In this document: positions 30,908-38,694 of the stretch, one piece after another
Layout: the number at the start of each line of letters is the position of its first letter
Position numbering within the stretch: the stretch's first letter is position 1
Origin: a virus
Direction: 5' to 3' (one strand)
Length of the DNA: 38,694 nucleotides
IMG/VR virus record: IMGVR_UViG_3300023110_000083
Span: 1 to 38,694 of that record
Made by a program: the position numbers and the translations under genes
Notes under the pieces: model-generated
Database searches by the model: none
Told to the model about the DNA's origin: nothing
The model's input: the letters and a program-made list of their open reading frames with translations, nothing else

Positions 30908-33900
30908 ATGGCGAATGAATTTGTAATTAAAAATGGATTTATCTCCAAAGGAGATTCTATAGTTAGTGGTACCATTTCTGGTAATACACTATACTTACAA
31001 ACAACACCTACATTAAATCCTTCAGCAACAGAAATATTAGCAAGAAATTCTTCTACAGGAGAAGTTGAAAGAACTACTATTGGAGCAATAATTAGTGGAG
31101 ATACTTTTGTAACAGGAGGAACTTATAGTGAGGTTACAGACACTATAACTTTGACAAGAAACGATGGAGCTTCTATAGATATTACAGGAGTTACAGATAC
31201 ATTTATTACAGGATTCACTTATGACAACAACAATACATTTACTATATCAATAAATGATGGTACAGATATTAGCACATCAATTAATACTGTAAGTGCGTTA
31301 ACTGTAACAAATTATATAGATTATACAACAGAAACTAAACCATCCGCAATTAGTGGTAGAACTTATTTTGATGTAGATGAAAATGCTTTATCTTATTTTC
31401 CCCAAACACCTGCGAATGACGTAACAATTAATATTGGTCAAGAATCTGTAATAAGGGTACATAATAATACAGGTGTACAAATTAATAATGGAGAAGTTTG
31501 TCATATAACATCTGAAGAACCATCAGTCAATGGTGTACCTAGTGTTGTATTAGCAATTGCAACAGGGAGTACAACAACAGGTTCTAGATATTTGGTTAGT
31601 GGTGTTGCAACACATGATATTCCAAATGGAACAGAAGGGTTTATTACAGAGTTTGGTTTAGTTAGAGATTTAAACATTACAGGTGTTACAGAAGGAACTG
31701 AAATATATCTTTCTGAAACTACACCAGGTGCATTTAGATATAGTGCACCCGATATAGAATTTAGAAGAAGTGTTGTTGGGTATGTTGTTACAACTGGAAC
31801 AACGACAGGTAAGATATTAGTGGAAATAACCAATGAGGTTGGTTTCTCAGAATTATCAGAATCATTATTATCTGTTGTAACTGAAAATAATTCATCTACA
31901 GGTACTAGAAATGGTGGTGAAATAACAATTAATAGTGGTGATAATACTTTATTTGATATATCTTCAGGTAGTGGTATTATTGTGGATAATTATACTGACC
32001 CAAATGACCCTACAATTACAAATGTTGTTTGGGATAATATTACAGGAAATACAGTCACTAATTTAACTGCAGATACCGCATCTTTTATATTTTTAAATTC
32101 TAGTTTAAATACAGTACAATTTGGTATTTCCAATCCACCAACAGAGGCTGATTATAGAGACAATATATTTTTAGGTATTGTTGGGCACGCGAACTTTACT
32201 AATCTAATTAATGTATTTAATATACCAATACAAATTGTTTCACCAATTAATCAACATCAGGATTTAACATCTGCGATTGGCCCATTTAGTATTAATGGAA
32301 ATAGAATATTAAATATAACAGGAACTTTAGAGTTAGAGAAAACTGCAGGTAATTCTTATTTTTATGGTGGCAATTTCCATACAGATAATAAAGTACCTTC
32401 TAATATTACAACATCTAATTTAAGTGGTTCTACATTAATATACGCCAAAGGAACTGCAGTATTAGGTCCAATTAGTTCAGATATTGACCCTAATAACTAT
32501 GACCCAGATGGTGCTGGTACAATTACTGCAATACCAGGTATTGGAGCTTATGTTGCGCATAGAATATGGCACCAACCATCACAAAACTTATTAGTATTCC
32601 AATACGGACAAGAATATTATCCAAATGCGGCAACTGCTAGAGATGAGTTTGAGTTTGAGAATTTTGTAGTGCCACCCGGATTAAATGAGGTTGCTTACTT
32701 GGTTGCAGTTATAATTGCACAAGATGGTGATACAGATTTAGATTCTGCTACTATTATACCACAAGGTAAATTTGCAGGTACTGGTGGTGGAGGTGGTTCT
32801 GCTGCAGACACATTACAAACCGCATATGATAATTCGTCAAGTCCTGAAATAGTTACTGACCCAACAAGAGGGGCGGTAGACTTTAGGGTAGGTAGTGGTT
32901 CTGATAGTGATAACTTAGTCACTTTTCAACAATCTAGTGGTACAATTAATGCATTTGTTGAAGGAACAGGAGACGCTAAGTTTACCAATTTAACAGGGAC
33001 TAGTGTTACATCTAATTCAGCAATTAATGTATTTAACGGACATATCAATTTAAGAGATAATTCTTATTTCTTACAAGGTAGAACGGTTGCAGATGCTAAT
33101 GTATCTCTAATAGGTGTAGATAATCAGGATAGAGTATTTATCGGAAATGCAGGATACCTTTCTTACATTGATAGTGATACTATTGTAGATGGTGTATTAT
33201 CAGCACAAACTGCATTTTTAACAACATTACCTACTCTTAATAATTCAGCGACTGATATATTAGTAAGAAATAGTAGTACAGGCGAAGTAGAATATAGGCC
33301 AGTTAGTGGAATTACTCCTGACACAAACACCTTTGTAACAGGCGGTACTTATAACGATACTACTGATATTATTACCTTAACAAGAAATGATGGTGTTACA
33401 ATAGATATTACAGGTGTAACAGACAATTTTGTAATTGCTGGGACTTATAGTGATTCTACAGATACAATATCTCTTTTAAGGCAAGATGGTAGTTTTGTTA
33501 ATATAACAGGGGTTACAGATACTTTTACAACAGGTGCTACTTACGATAATGGAACTGCAACTGCAACATTTACAAGAAACGATGGTAATTCGTATACGCT
33601 AGATTTAAGTTCTATAGATGTTAATGACACATTTAGTACTGGAGGTACGGTAACACAAAGCTCATCTAATAATGAAAATAATCAAACTATACAGATTGTT
33701 GGTAATGATGGATTTAGCTCTTATAATATAACAGGAGTAACTGATACGTTTACTACTGGTGGAACTTATAATAATGGTACTTCACTAATCACCTTTGATA
33801 AAAATGATGGTACATCATATAATGTAGATTTAAGTTCTATAGATGTTAATGACACATTCATAACTGGATTTACCTATAATGATGCTAACACATTTACTTT

Positions 33901-35782
33901 AAATAGAAATGATGGTGCAGATATTAGTACTTCTATTAATATTGTTACAGGCTTAACAGTTAATGGAGATATTGAGATGGGCAATTCATCAACAAGACAA
34001 ATATTCTCTACAGGTGTAAGTGATATATCATCAATTCAATACGCAACTAGCGGAACATCAGTTCAGACAAGATGGGATGGTGGTGGTGATAGCACTGTAT
34101 TTAGTGTTAATAATACCGACTTTACGTCAATTTCTTCTACCAAATCAGGGTTTGGTGGTATTGTATATGGTGCAGATTATTCTGCAAATTACGATGATAG
34201 GTCTTTAATTGATTTAGGATATTTTAATTCTAATAATAGGTATGTGACTGGTGGTACTTATGATAATAATACCGCATTAATTTCATATTCAGGTGCAAAT
34301 GGATTCCCTTCATTTACAGTAGATTTAAGTTCTATAGATGTTAATGATACATTTGTAACTGGTTCTAGTGTTGCATCTAATGTTTTGGAAGTTTCTAGAA
34401 ATGATGCTCAAAAAATATTACAACTAAGTGGAGGTTCAAATATACAATTTGTAGATAATGGAAGTAATTCTATAACTTTAAATGCAACAACTTCTGGTGG
34501 TGGAGCTTCAGTTTCTTTTCCTTGGAAATTTAAAGTAGATACTGCGGCAGCTAACCCTGGTAGCGGACAATTTAGATTAAACGATACTATCCCTAGTGGT
34601 ATTACAGAAATATATGTTAATGATGAAACTAATAACGGCATAGATGCTAGTAATCTATTAAATATATTAGATGTTGGTGATGTAATTTATATACAACAAA
34701 ATGACGATGCTACTAGAGCTCTTTTGTTTACTGTAAGCGCATCAACTGTTGATAATACAGGATGGTTTACAATACCAGTACAATATCAACAAGGTTCACA
34801 AATACCTAAAAAAGATAAAATTTGTGGTTGGATATTTGCTTCTACAGGTGCAGAAGACAACACTGTTTCTAATATTGGCTTAGGTCAAGGCATATTTAAG
34901 CAAAGAAATGTAAATGATTTTGAGTTTTATTCATTAAGTGGAGGAACTAATACTACTTTAAGTGTAAATGATGATACAATAGTTATTGATGTTTCATTAC
35001 CACCTTCTATGAACACTTATGTTACAGGAGGTACTTATAGTGATGCAACAGATACTATTACACTTACAAGAAATGATGCGGTTACAATAGATATTACAGG
35101 TGTAACAGACACATTTACAACAGGTTCAACATACGATAATGGAACTGCGACTGCAACATTTACAAGAAATGATGGTAATACATACACACTAGATTTATCT
35201 ACAATAGATGTTAATGATACGTTTAGTACTGGAGGTACAGTAACACAAAGCTCATCTAATAACAACTCTAATCAAACTATACAGATTGTTGGCAATGATG
35301 GATTTAGCTCTTATAATATAACAGGAGTAACTGATACCTTTGTCACAGGAACAACATTTAATTCTAATCAGGCGACAGTTACTAGGAATGATGGTACAGA
35401 TGTATTTTTACTTACAGGCGGCACAAACGTAACATTATCTAATCCATCAACTAACCAAATTAAGATAGATGTATCATCATCATTAAGTGTAGTTTCAGTT
35501 ACAGGAACAACTTATTCTGCAACAACAAGTGATGATGTTATTGGTTTTGATACTTCTTCTGTTACACCTACTTTATTCTTACCAGACTCTACAAGTAGTG
35601 GCACAAAAAGATATGAGGTAAAAGATATTGGTGTTAATTCTAGAAGAAATCCTATAACCATACAAGCTGCAGGTTCAGACACCATAATAACAACATCATT
35701 AGTTTCTTCCTTTGAGTTATCCGCAGATGGTGGAGCGGTTATATTAGTTAGTACAGGTGCGGGACAATGGTGGCAAATGTAA
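30908..35782 (+). CDS. Giant modular tail fiber, 1624 residues
   Basis: Longest gene of the window. N-terminal module (~1-62) has LNPSATEILARNSSTGEVER. Repeats of TGVTDTF.TG.TY....T.T.TRNDG type follow. Residues ~140-310 (VIRVHNNTGVQINNGEVCHI, ATHDIPNGTEGFITEFGLVR) and ~390-640 (NIFLGIVGHANFTNLINVFN, GPFSINGNRIL) are blocks I recall from many phage fibers. A second module copy lies near 775 (LNNSATDILVRNSSTGEVEY), and two near-identical repeat cassettes lie at 33545-33747 and 35135-35337. The C-terminus (VSVTGTTYSATTSDDVIGFD, NPITIQAAGSDTI, GAGQWWQM) is a standard fiber end domain. A weak TATTTAC element lies at 30855-30861. Confidence 0.88.
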   Translation: MANEFVIKNGFISKGDSIVSGTISGNTLYLQTTPTLNPSATEILARNSSTGEVERTTIGAIISGDTFVTGGTYSEVTDTITLTRNDGASIDITGVTDTFITGFTYDNNNTFTISINDGTDISTSINTVSALTVTNYIDYTTETKPSAISGRTYFDVDENALSYFPQTPANDVTINIGQESVIRVHNNTGVQINNGEVCHITSEEPSVNGVPSVVLAIATGSTTTGSRYLVSGVATHDIPNGTEGFITEFGLVRDLNITGVTEGTEIYLSETTPGAFRYSAPDIEFRRSVVGYVVTTGTTTGKILVEITNEVGFSELSESLLSVVTENNSSTGTRNGGEITINSGDNTLFDISSGSGIIVDNYTDPNDPTITNVVWDNITGNTVTNLTADTASFIFLNSSLNTVQFGISNPPTEADYRDNIFLGIVGHANFTNLINVFNIPIQIVSPINQHQDLTSAIGPFSINGNRILNITGTLELEKTAGNSYFYGGNFHTDNKVPSNITTSNLSGSTLIYAKGTAVLGPISSDIDPNNYDPDGAGTITAIPGIGAYVAHRIWHQPSQNLLVFQYGQEYYPNAATARDEFEFENFVVPPGLNEVAYLVAVIIAQDGDTDLDSATIIPQGKFAGTGGGGGSAADTLQTAYDNSSSPEIVTDPTRGAVDFRVGSGSDSDNLVTFQQSSGTINAFVEGTGDAKFTNLTGTSVTSNSAINVFNGHINLRDNSYFLQGRTVADANVSLIGVDNQDRVFIGNAGYLSYIDSDTIVDGVLSAQTAFLTTLPTLNNSATDILVRNSSTGEVEYRPVSGITPDTNTFVTGGTYNDTTDIITLTRNDGVTIDITGVTDNFVIAGTYSDSTDTISLLRQDGSFVNITGVTDTFTTGATYDNGTATATFTRNDGNSYTLDLSSIDVNDTFSTGGTVTQSSSNNENNQTIQIVGNDGFSSYNITGVTDTFTTGGTYNNGTSLITFDKNDGTSYNVDLSSIDVNDTFITGFTYNDANTFTLNRNDGADISTSINIVTGLTVNGDIEMGNSSTRQIFSTGVSDISSIQYATSGTSVQTRWDGGGDSTVFSVNNTDFTSISSTKSGFGGIVYGADYSANYDDRSLIDLGYFNSNNRYVTGGTYDNNTALISYSGANGFPSFTVDLSSIDVNDTFVTGSSVASNVLEVSRNDAQKILQLSGGSNIQFVDNGSNSITLNATTSGGGASVSFPWKFKVDTAAANPGSGQFRLNDTIPSGITEIYVNDETNNGIDASNLLNILDVGDVIYIQQNDDATRALLFTVSASTVDNTGWFTIPVQYQQGSQIPKKDKICGWIFASTGAEDNTVSNIGLGQGIFKQRNVNDFEFYSLSGGTNTTLSVNDDTIVIDVSLPPSMNTYVTGGTYSDATDTITLTRNDAVTIDITGVTDTFTTGSTYDNGTATATFTRNDGNTYTLDLSTIDVNDTFSTGGTVTQSSSNNNSNQTIQIVGNDGFSSYNITGVTDTFVTGTTFNSNQATVTRNDGTDVFLLTGGTNVTLSNPSTNQIKIDVSSSLSVVSVTGTTYSATTSDDVIGFDTSSVTPTLFLPDSTSSGTKRYEVKDIGVNSRRNPITIQAAGSDTIITTSLVSSFELSADGGAVILVSTGAGQWWQM
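33545..33747 (+). repeat. Fiber repeat cassette, copy 1 (203 bases)
   Basis: Recurs at 35135-35337 with the same length and few differences. It encodes YDNGTATATFTRNDGN through GFSSYNITGVTDT. A more diverged relative encoding GNNSFSSYSITGLTDT occurs in the 1217-residue fiber at about 26250-26300. Confidence 0.9.
35135..35337 (+). repeat. Fiber repeat cassette, copy 2 (203 bases)
   Basis: Second copy of the 33545-33747 unit, 1590 bases (530 codons) downstream and in frame. Several stretches of more than 30 bases are identical. Confidence 0.9.
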
Positions 35783-35791
35783 TCTTAGAAT

Positions 35792-36952
35792 ATGGCTCAA
35801 AAGTTTATTTCATATGGCGGAAAAATTGTTACTGATGGTGGTTCTTTAAAATTATTTAGTCAAAATATTACTCCTACAAATGTGTTGCCTAGTGCACCAA
35901 CTATAGATAGTATTTCAGGCGGTAGTGAACAAGCTCTAATTTATTATACTACAGGTACAACTGGAACTAATCCAATAATAGATTATGAATATAGTTTAAA
36001 TAGTGGTTCGACATGGGTTTCTTTAAGCTCAACTGATAATCCTTTAACTGTTACAGGATTAACAAATGGTACAACTTATTATATACAAATTAGACCTATC
36101 ACAATAGATGGTGCAGGTGGAGAATCTAATATAGTTTCTGTGACACCACAAGGTATTCCTTGGGAGCCAGATGATGCTAATGTAGTTGCCTGGATTGATG
36201 CTAGTGATTTAAGTAGTTATAGCACTGTTGGTTCTACATTAACATCTGTAACTGATAAAGCTGGAACTTATACAATGAATATTGGTAACACCCCTACAGT
36301 TGTTAGTGGAGGACTTAATAGTTTAAATGTATTTGATTTTAATGGAAATGGTGAATATTTACAAAGTTCTACATATTCAAACCAAACTAGCTCTGGTAAT
36401 CATTGGGCAGTAGGTGTATTTTTAGCGGATTTTGTTGATGGTGATAAAGATAGTTTTTGGTCTTATGAAACAAACCAATCACCTAAAAGGGATTACGCAA
36501 TATCTTCAGCGGGTGGCGGTTCTAATTCTTGGCCAGGCGAATTAGACTTAGATGCATTATCATCTGGTAGAATTAGTTCTACAATTGGTAATAAACAAGA
36601 TTGGAATCTTCAAAGTGTTTCAATAGATAGTTGGGTAATTGTTTCTTGTTGGTTTAATAAAACAGGTAATCAAATAGGTAATAGAGTCAATGGAAACAAC
36701 GCATATACTCCTGTTAATGATTATGATAATTCTATTAGTCCAAATCAAGAATTAAGGTTAATGAGAAATAGAGCTTCACAAGAATTAGATGGTAGATTAG
36801 CAGAATTTTTCGCAGTCGCTGATTTACCAGGTACAGGTGGTACAGATTTGACAGATTTAGAAAAGGCGGAAGGATACTTAGCATGGAAGTGGGGACTAGA
36901 AGGTAATTTACCTGTATCACATCCATATAAAAATTCTGCGCCTACAGTATGA
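35792..36952 (+). CDS. Tail protein with fibronectin III and LamG-like domains
   Basis: 386 residues. A short N-terminal attachment part (KFISYGGKIVTDGGSLKLFS, ~1-28) is followed by a fibronectin type III domain (~32-115: PSAPTIDSISGGSEQALIYY, LTVTGLTNGTTYYIQIRPIT). A lectin-like jelly roll then starts at VVAWIDASDLSSYSTVGSTL (~130-150). It ends with the motif EKAEGYLAWKWGLEGNLPVS and HPYKNSAPT, which closes a known group of LamG-like phage proteins. FN3 domains usually act as spacers or carbohydrate contacts. It follows the giant fiber by 9 bases. Confidence 0.87.
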   Translation: MAQKFISYGGKIVTDGGSLKLFSQNITPTNVLPSAPTIDSISGGSEQALIYYTTGTTGTNPIIDYEYSLNSGSTWVSLSSTDNPLTVTGLTNGTTYYIQIRPITIDGAGGESNIVSVTPQGIPWEPDDANVVAWIDASDLSSYSTVGSTLTSVTDKAGTYTMNIGNTPTVVSGGLNSLNVFDFNGNGEYLQSSTYSNQTSSGNHWAVGVFLADFVDGDKDSFWSYETNQSPKRDYAISSAGGGSNSWPGELDLDALSSGRISSTIGNKQDWNLQSVSIDSWVIVSCWFNKTGNQIGNRVNGNNAYTPVNDYDNSISPNQELRLMRNRASQELDGRLAEFFAVADLPGTGGTDLTDLEKAEGYLAWKWGLEGNLPVSHPYKNSAPTV

Positions 36953-36970
36953 TAAAAGAAAAAAACTTAA

Positions 36971-36977
36971 TATTTAT
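36971..36977 (+). promoter_or_regulatory. Late-promoter-like motif TATTTAT
   Basis: TTAATATTTATAATAAAA places the motif 14 bases before the ATG at 36992. Confidence 0.4.
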
Positions 36978-36991
36978 AATAAAATAAATAA

Positions 36992-37330
36992 ATGGCTTTT
37001 TTACCTGAAAGAAATTTTTTAGAAGAGACTTTAGTAAGTAATTACGATTTAAGTAATGGACCCACTGGGTTCACAACTTCTGATATATCAGAGTTCAATA
37101 CTTTATCATTACAATTTATTTATACAAGTGTCGCAGGAACTAATGTATTTGTTTTAGAACAAAGTAATGATAACACCAATTGGAGTGATTTAAGTGAGGA
37201 ATACTCACTTCCTGTTGGTGGTGGTAATTTTATAATAGATAAAGGAACTTTTAGTGGTAAATATGTAAAAATAGATGTCACTAGTACAACATCGGGTAAT
37301 TTAAAAATAATATCATTGGCGAAACGATAA
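36992..37330 (+). CDS. Small beta-sandwich virion protein, function unknown
   Basis: 112 residues. FNTLSLQFIYTSVAGTNVFV, LEQSNDNTNWSDLSEEYSLP and GKYVKIDVTSTTSGNLKIIS form a single beta-sandwich resembling the modules phages use to detect or present surfaces (QSNDNTNW is a recurrent motif in such proteins). It is probably part of the tail or fiber tip. It has its own motif upstream. Confidence 0.7.
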   Translation: MAFLPERNFLEETLVSNYDLSNGPTGFTTSDISEFNTLSLQFIYTSVAGTNVFVLEQSNDNTNWSDLSEEYSLPVGGGNFIIDKGTFSGKYVKIDVTSTTSGNLKIISLAKR

Positions 37331-37337
37331 ATTTTAA

Positions 37338-37344
37338 TATTTAT
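37338..37344 (+). promoter_or_regulatory. Late-promoter-like motif TATTTAT
   Basis: TAATATTTATAAATAAAAG places the motif 12 bases before the ATG at 37357, the shortest spacing seen. Confidence 0.4.
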
Positions 37345-37356
37345 AAATAAAAGATT

Positions 37357-37584
37357 ATGTCACATATTGATTTAAAAAATAAAAGTATAATTTCACTAGA
37401 TTCTGTAGAGTCTAGATTAGTTATATTAAACAATACTTTGGTAGAACAAAATGCTCAGTTAAATGACCAATTATTAGAAACTAAAAAAATTCTACATCAA
37501 AACAGAATACACAATATGTATAAGGCACACGAAAATGATTTTATTATAGATGATAACATTTTTGAAAATGATGAAATAGATTAA
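37357..37584 (+). CDS. Small coiled-coil protein, function unknown
   Basis: 75 residues. Residues ~13-50 (LDSVESRLVILNNTLVEQNA, QLNDQLLETKKILHQ) form a heptad-patterned coiled coil. The C-terminus is acidic (DFIIDDNIFENDEID). It may trimerise or link fiber components, as small coiled-coil connectors do. It is followed by the next gene after 12 bases. Confidence 0.7.
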   Translation: MSHIDLKNKSIISLDSVESRLVILNNTLVEQNAQLNDQLLETKKILHQNRIHNMYKAHENDFIIDDNIFENDEID

Positions 37585-37596
37585 AAATAAAATAAT

Positions 37597-38190
37597 ATGG
37601 CAACAACAATAGAAGACGGGAGTGGTAAAGGTTTTTCAGTACAAGTAGATAATGAATTAAAATTAAGAACCAGAAGTGTTACTGAATCTGAGTTTGATAA
37701 ATCGACCGCAGATGGAAACGCATTTAATATTAATACTTTTTTCTTAACAGTTACAGGCTCTACCGAAACACCTTTATTGTATATAAAAAATAATGAAGAT
37801 GAAGATTTAGTGGTTGCAGCTTGGTTTATTGGTACGGATAATTCTGCTGGTAGTTCAACAAGATTATCTCTGTTACAAGTTTACCCCAATGTAACTACTG
37901 GTACAATAATAACTTCAGGTAATGATGTTGAGGCGGTTAACAGAGCGATAGGTAGTAGTGAAACTTTAAATGCGGACATTAAATCAGGTGGTGATGGATT
38001 TACTGCAAGTGTTGCTGGAATTACCCCAGTATTATTTCAAACACAAGGTTCTTCCGCAAGAGCTTTTGGGAATGTTCAAATTGTGATTAAAAAAGGTGGG
38101 TCACTCACAGTAACTTATCAACAATACGGATTAACTAGTATTGATATTTATACAGGATTTCAAGTATATAAAGCTAATTCATCAGATTAA
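37597..38190 (+). CDS. Beta-rich tail-associated protein, first of a tandem pair
   Basis: 197 residues, Gly/Ser/Thr-rich and predicted all beta. The N-terminus MATTIEDGSGKGFSVQVDNE and LYIKNNEDEDLVVAAWFIGT are shared in pattern with the next gene (MATTIQDGTGTKLKLKV, LYVKNNDDRDFVLDRAVLIL), showing tandem duplication. The C-terminus VQIVIKKGGSLTVTYQQYGL likely forms the last sheet. It is probably a virion surface or fiber-tip protein; the function is not recognised. Confidence 0.75.
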   Translation: MATTIEDGSGKGFSVQVDNELKLRTRSVTESEFDKSTADGNAFNINTFFLTVTGSTETPLLYIKNNEDEDLVVAAWFIGTDNSAGSSTRLSLLQVYPNVTTGTIITSGNDVEAVNRAIGSSETLNADIKSGGDGFTASVAGITPVLFQTQGSSARAFGNVQIVIKKGGSLTVTYQQYGLTSIDIYTGFQVYKANSSD

Positions 38191-38205
38191 TAAAAATAAA
38201 AGAAT

Positions 38206-38694
38206 ATGGCGACAACAATACAAGACGGAACAGGTACTAAATTAAAATTAAAAGTAACTAATGCAAATAGAGCGTTAGTACAATCTGTTATTATTACCGA
38301 GGAAGATGATGCTATCACAAGAGGTGAAGGTTATCAGATTGCATCAGGTACACAATCTTTTACAGGTGCTACTGAAACAGGTATACTATATGTTAAAAAC
38401 AATGATGATAGAGATTTTGTATTAGATAGAGCGGTATTAATTTTAGGTAGTGCAGTAGGTGCTAGTAGTACTGACGATTGGACATTTACTGTGTTAAGAA
38501 ACCCAACTGCGGGTACTACAATAACAAATGCGTCTAACGCAGGTATTTCTAATTCTAATCATGGTTCTGCTAACACACCTAATGTAGAGGCATATAAAGG
38601 CCCAGAAGGTAGTACAATAACAAATGGTGGAGGAGCTGCACAACCGATTAAACAATCTATAGATAGAATTATTTTACCATTAGGTAGAAGATTA
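38206..38694 (+). CDS. Beta-rich tail-associated protein, second of the pair, cut by the right edge
   Basis: An ATG at 38206 opens a frame of 163 codons that is still open at the last base, so the 3' end is missing. It is a diverged paralog of the gene at 37597. The start MATTIQDGTG, the middle ATETGILYVKNNDDRDFVLD and the layout agree, while the region after residue ~95 differs and contains TPNVEAYKGPEGSTITNGGG. The gap to the preceding stop is 15 bases, so the two are likely co-transcribed. Confidence 0.8.
   Translation, partial: MATTIQDGTGTKLKLKVTNANRALVQSVIITEEDDAITRGEGYQIASGTQSFTGATETGILYVKNNDDRDFVLDRAVLILGSAVGASSTDDWTFTVLRNPTAGTTITNASNAGISNSNHGSANTPNVEAYKGPEGSTITNGGGAAQPIKQSIDRIILPLGRRL

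Noticed and set aside
21829-38694. Diversity-generating retroelement acting on a fiber or lectin gene
   Set aside because: No reverse transcriptase and no template repeat with adenine-specific changes was seen; the repeat pairs differ mainly at synonymous sites.

Overview
This window looks like part of the genome of a T4-like myovirus (contractile-tailed phage) that infects a member of the Bacteroidota, probably a flavobacterium. The T4 assignment rests on a recognisable series of head, neck and tail genes: prohead protease (gp21-like), scaffold core (gp22-like), major capsid (gp23-like), neck (gp13- and gp14-like), sheath terminator (gp15-like), tail sheath (gp18-like) and tail tube (gp19-like). 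The host assignment is inference. The DNA is strongly AT-rich, starts lack Shine-Dalgarno sequences and follow A/T-rich leaders, three antisense genes or operons have TTG-N19/20-TAnnTTTG promoters of the Bacteroidota type, and a phage lipoprotein has a flavobacterial-style surface-export tail (C-S-E-E).

Layout. Positions 1-597 (minus) hold the N-terminal part of a PhoH-family ATPase. Positions 686-5896 (plus) hold head-region genes of mostly unknown function. Among them are a glycosyltransferase, a protein whose last ~52 residues copy the C-terminus of the major capsid protein, and three proteins with basic N-termini followed by [IL]-x-E sites that may be prohead-targeting peptides. Positions 6601-10250 carry protease, scaffold and capsid. 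A long antisense accessory island (10343-14127, minus) follows: three small proteins (a conserved unknown, a lipoprotein and a UVR-motif protein), four tRNAs (Leu-UAA, Leu-UAG, Gln-UUG, Glu-UUC) with dihydrofolate reductase between the two Leu tRNAs, a structured RNA with its own terminator, a PcfJ-like protein and a RecA/DnaB-type ATPase. Positions 14190-16297 return to plus with the neck genes. An antisense winged-helix regulator sits at 16386-17159. Positions 17252-20994 carry gp15-, gp18- and gp19-like genes. From 21090 to the right edge is a very large host-recognition module: Ig-like and beta-helix proteins, two giant modular fibers (1217 and 1624 residues), five LamG-like lectin domains in four genes, and small beta-rich proteins. 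The last gene is cut by the window end.

How it works together. Protease, scaffold and capsid build the prohead. The neck, sheath and tube genes build the contractile tail. The fiber and lectin cluster should bind host surface glycans. Structural genes share a TATTTAT motif 12-34 bases before the start codon, including one on the minus strand before phoH; this is probably the late promoter. The antisense islands instead carry host-type promoters, which suggests early expression by host RNA polymerase. Strong intrinsic terminators follow the capsid, sheath and tube genes. No integrase, CRISPR array or reverse transcriptase was seen.
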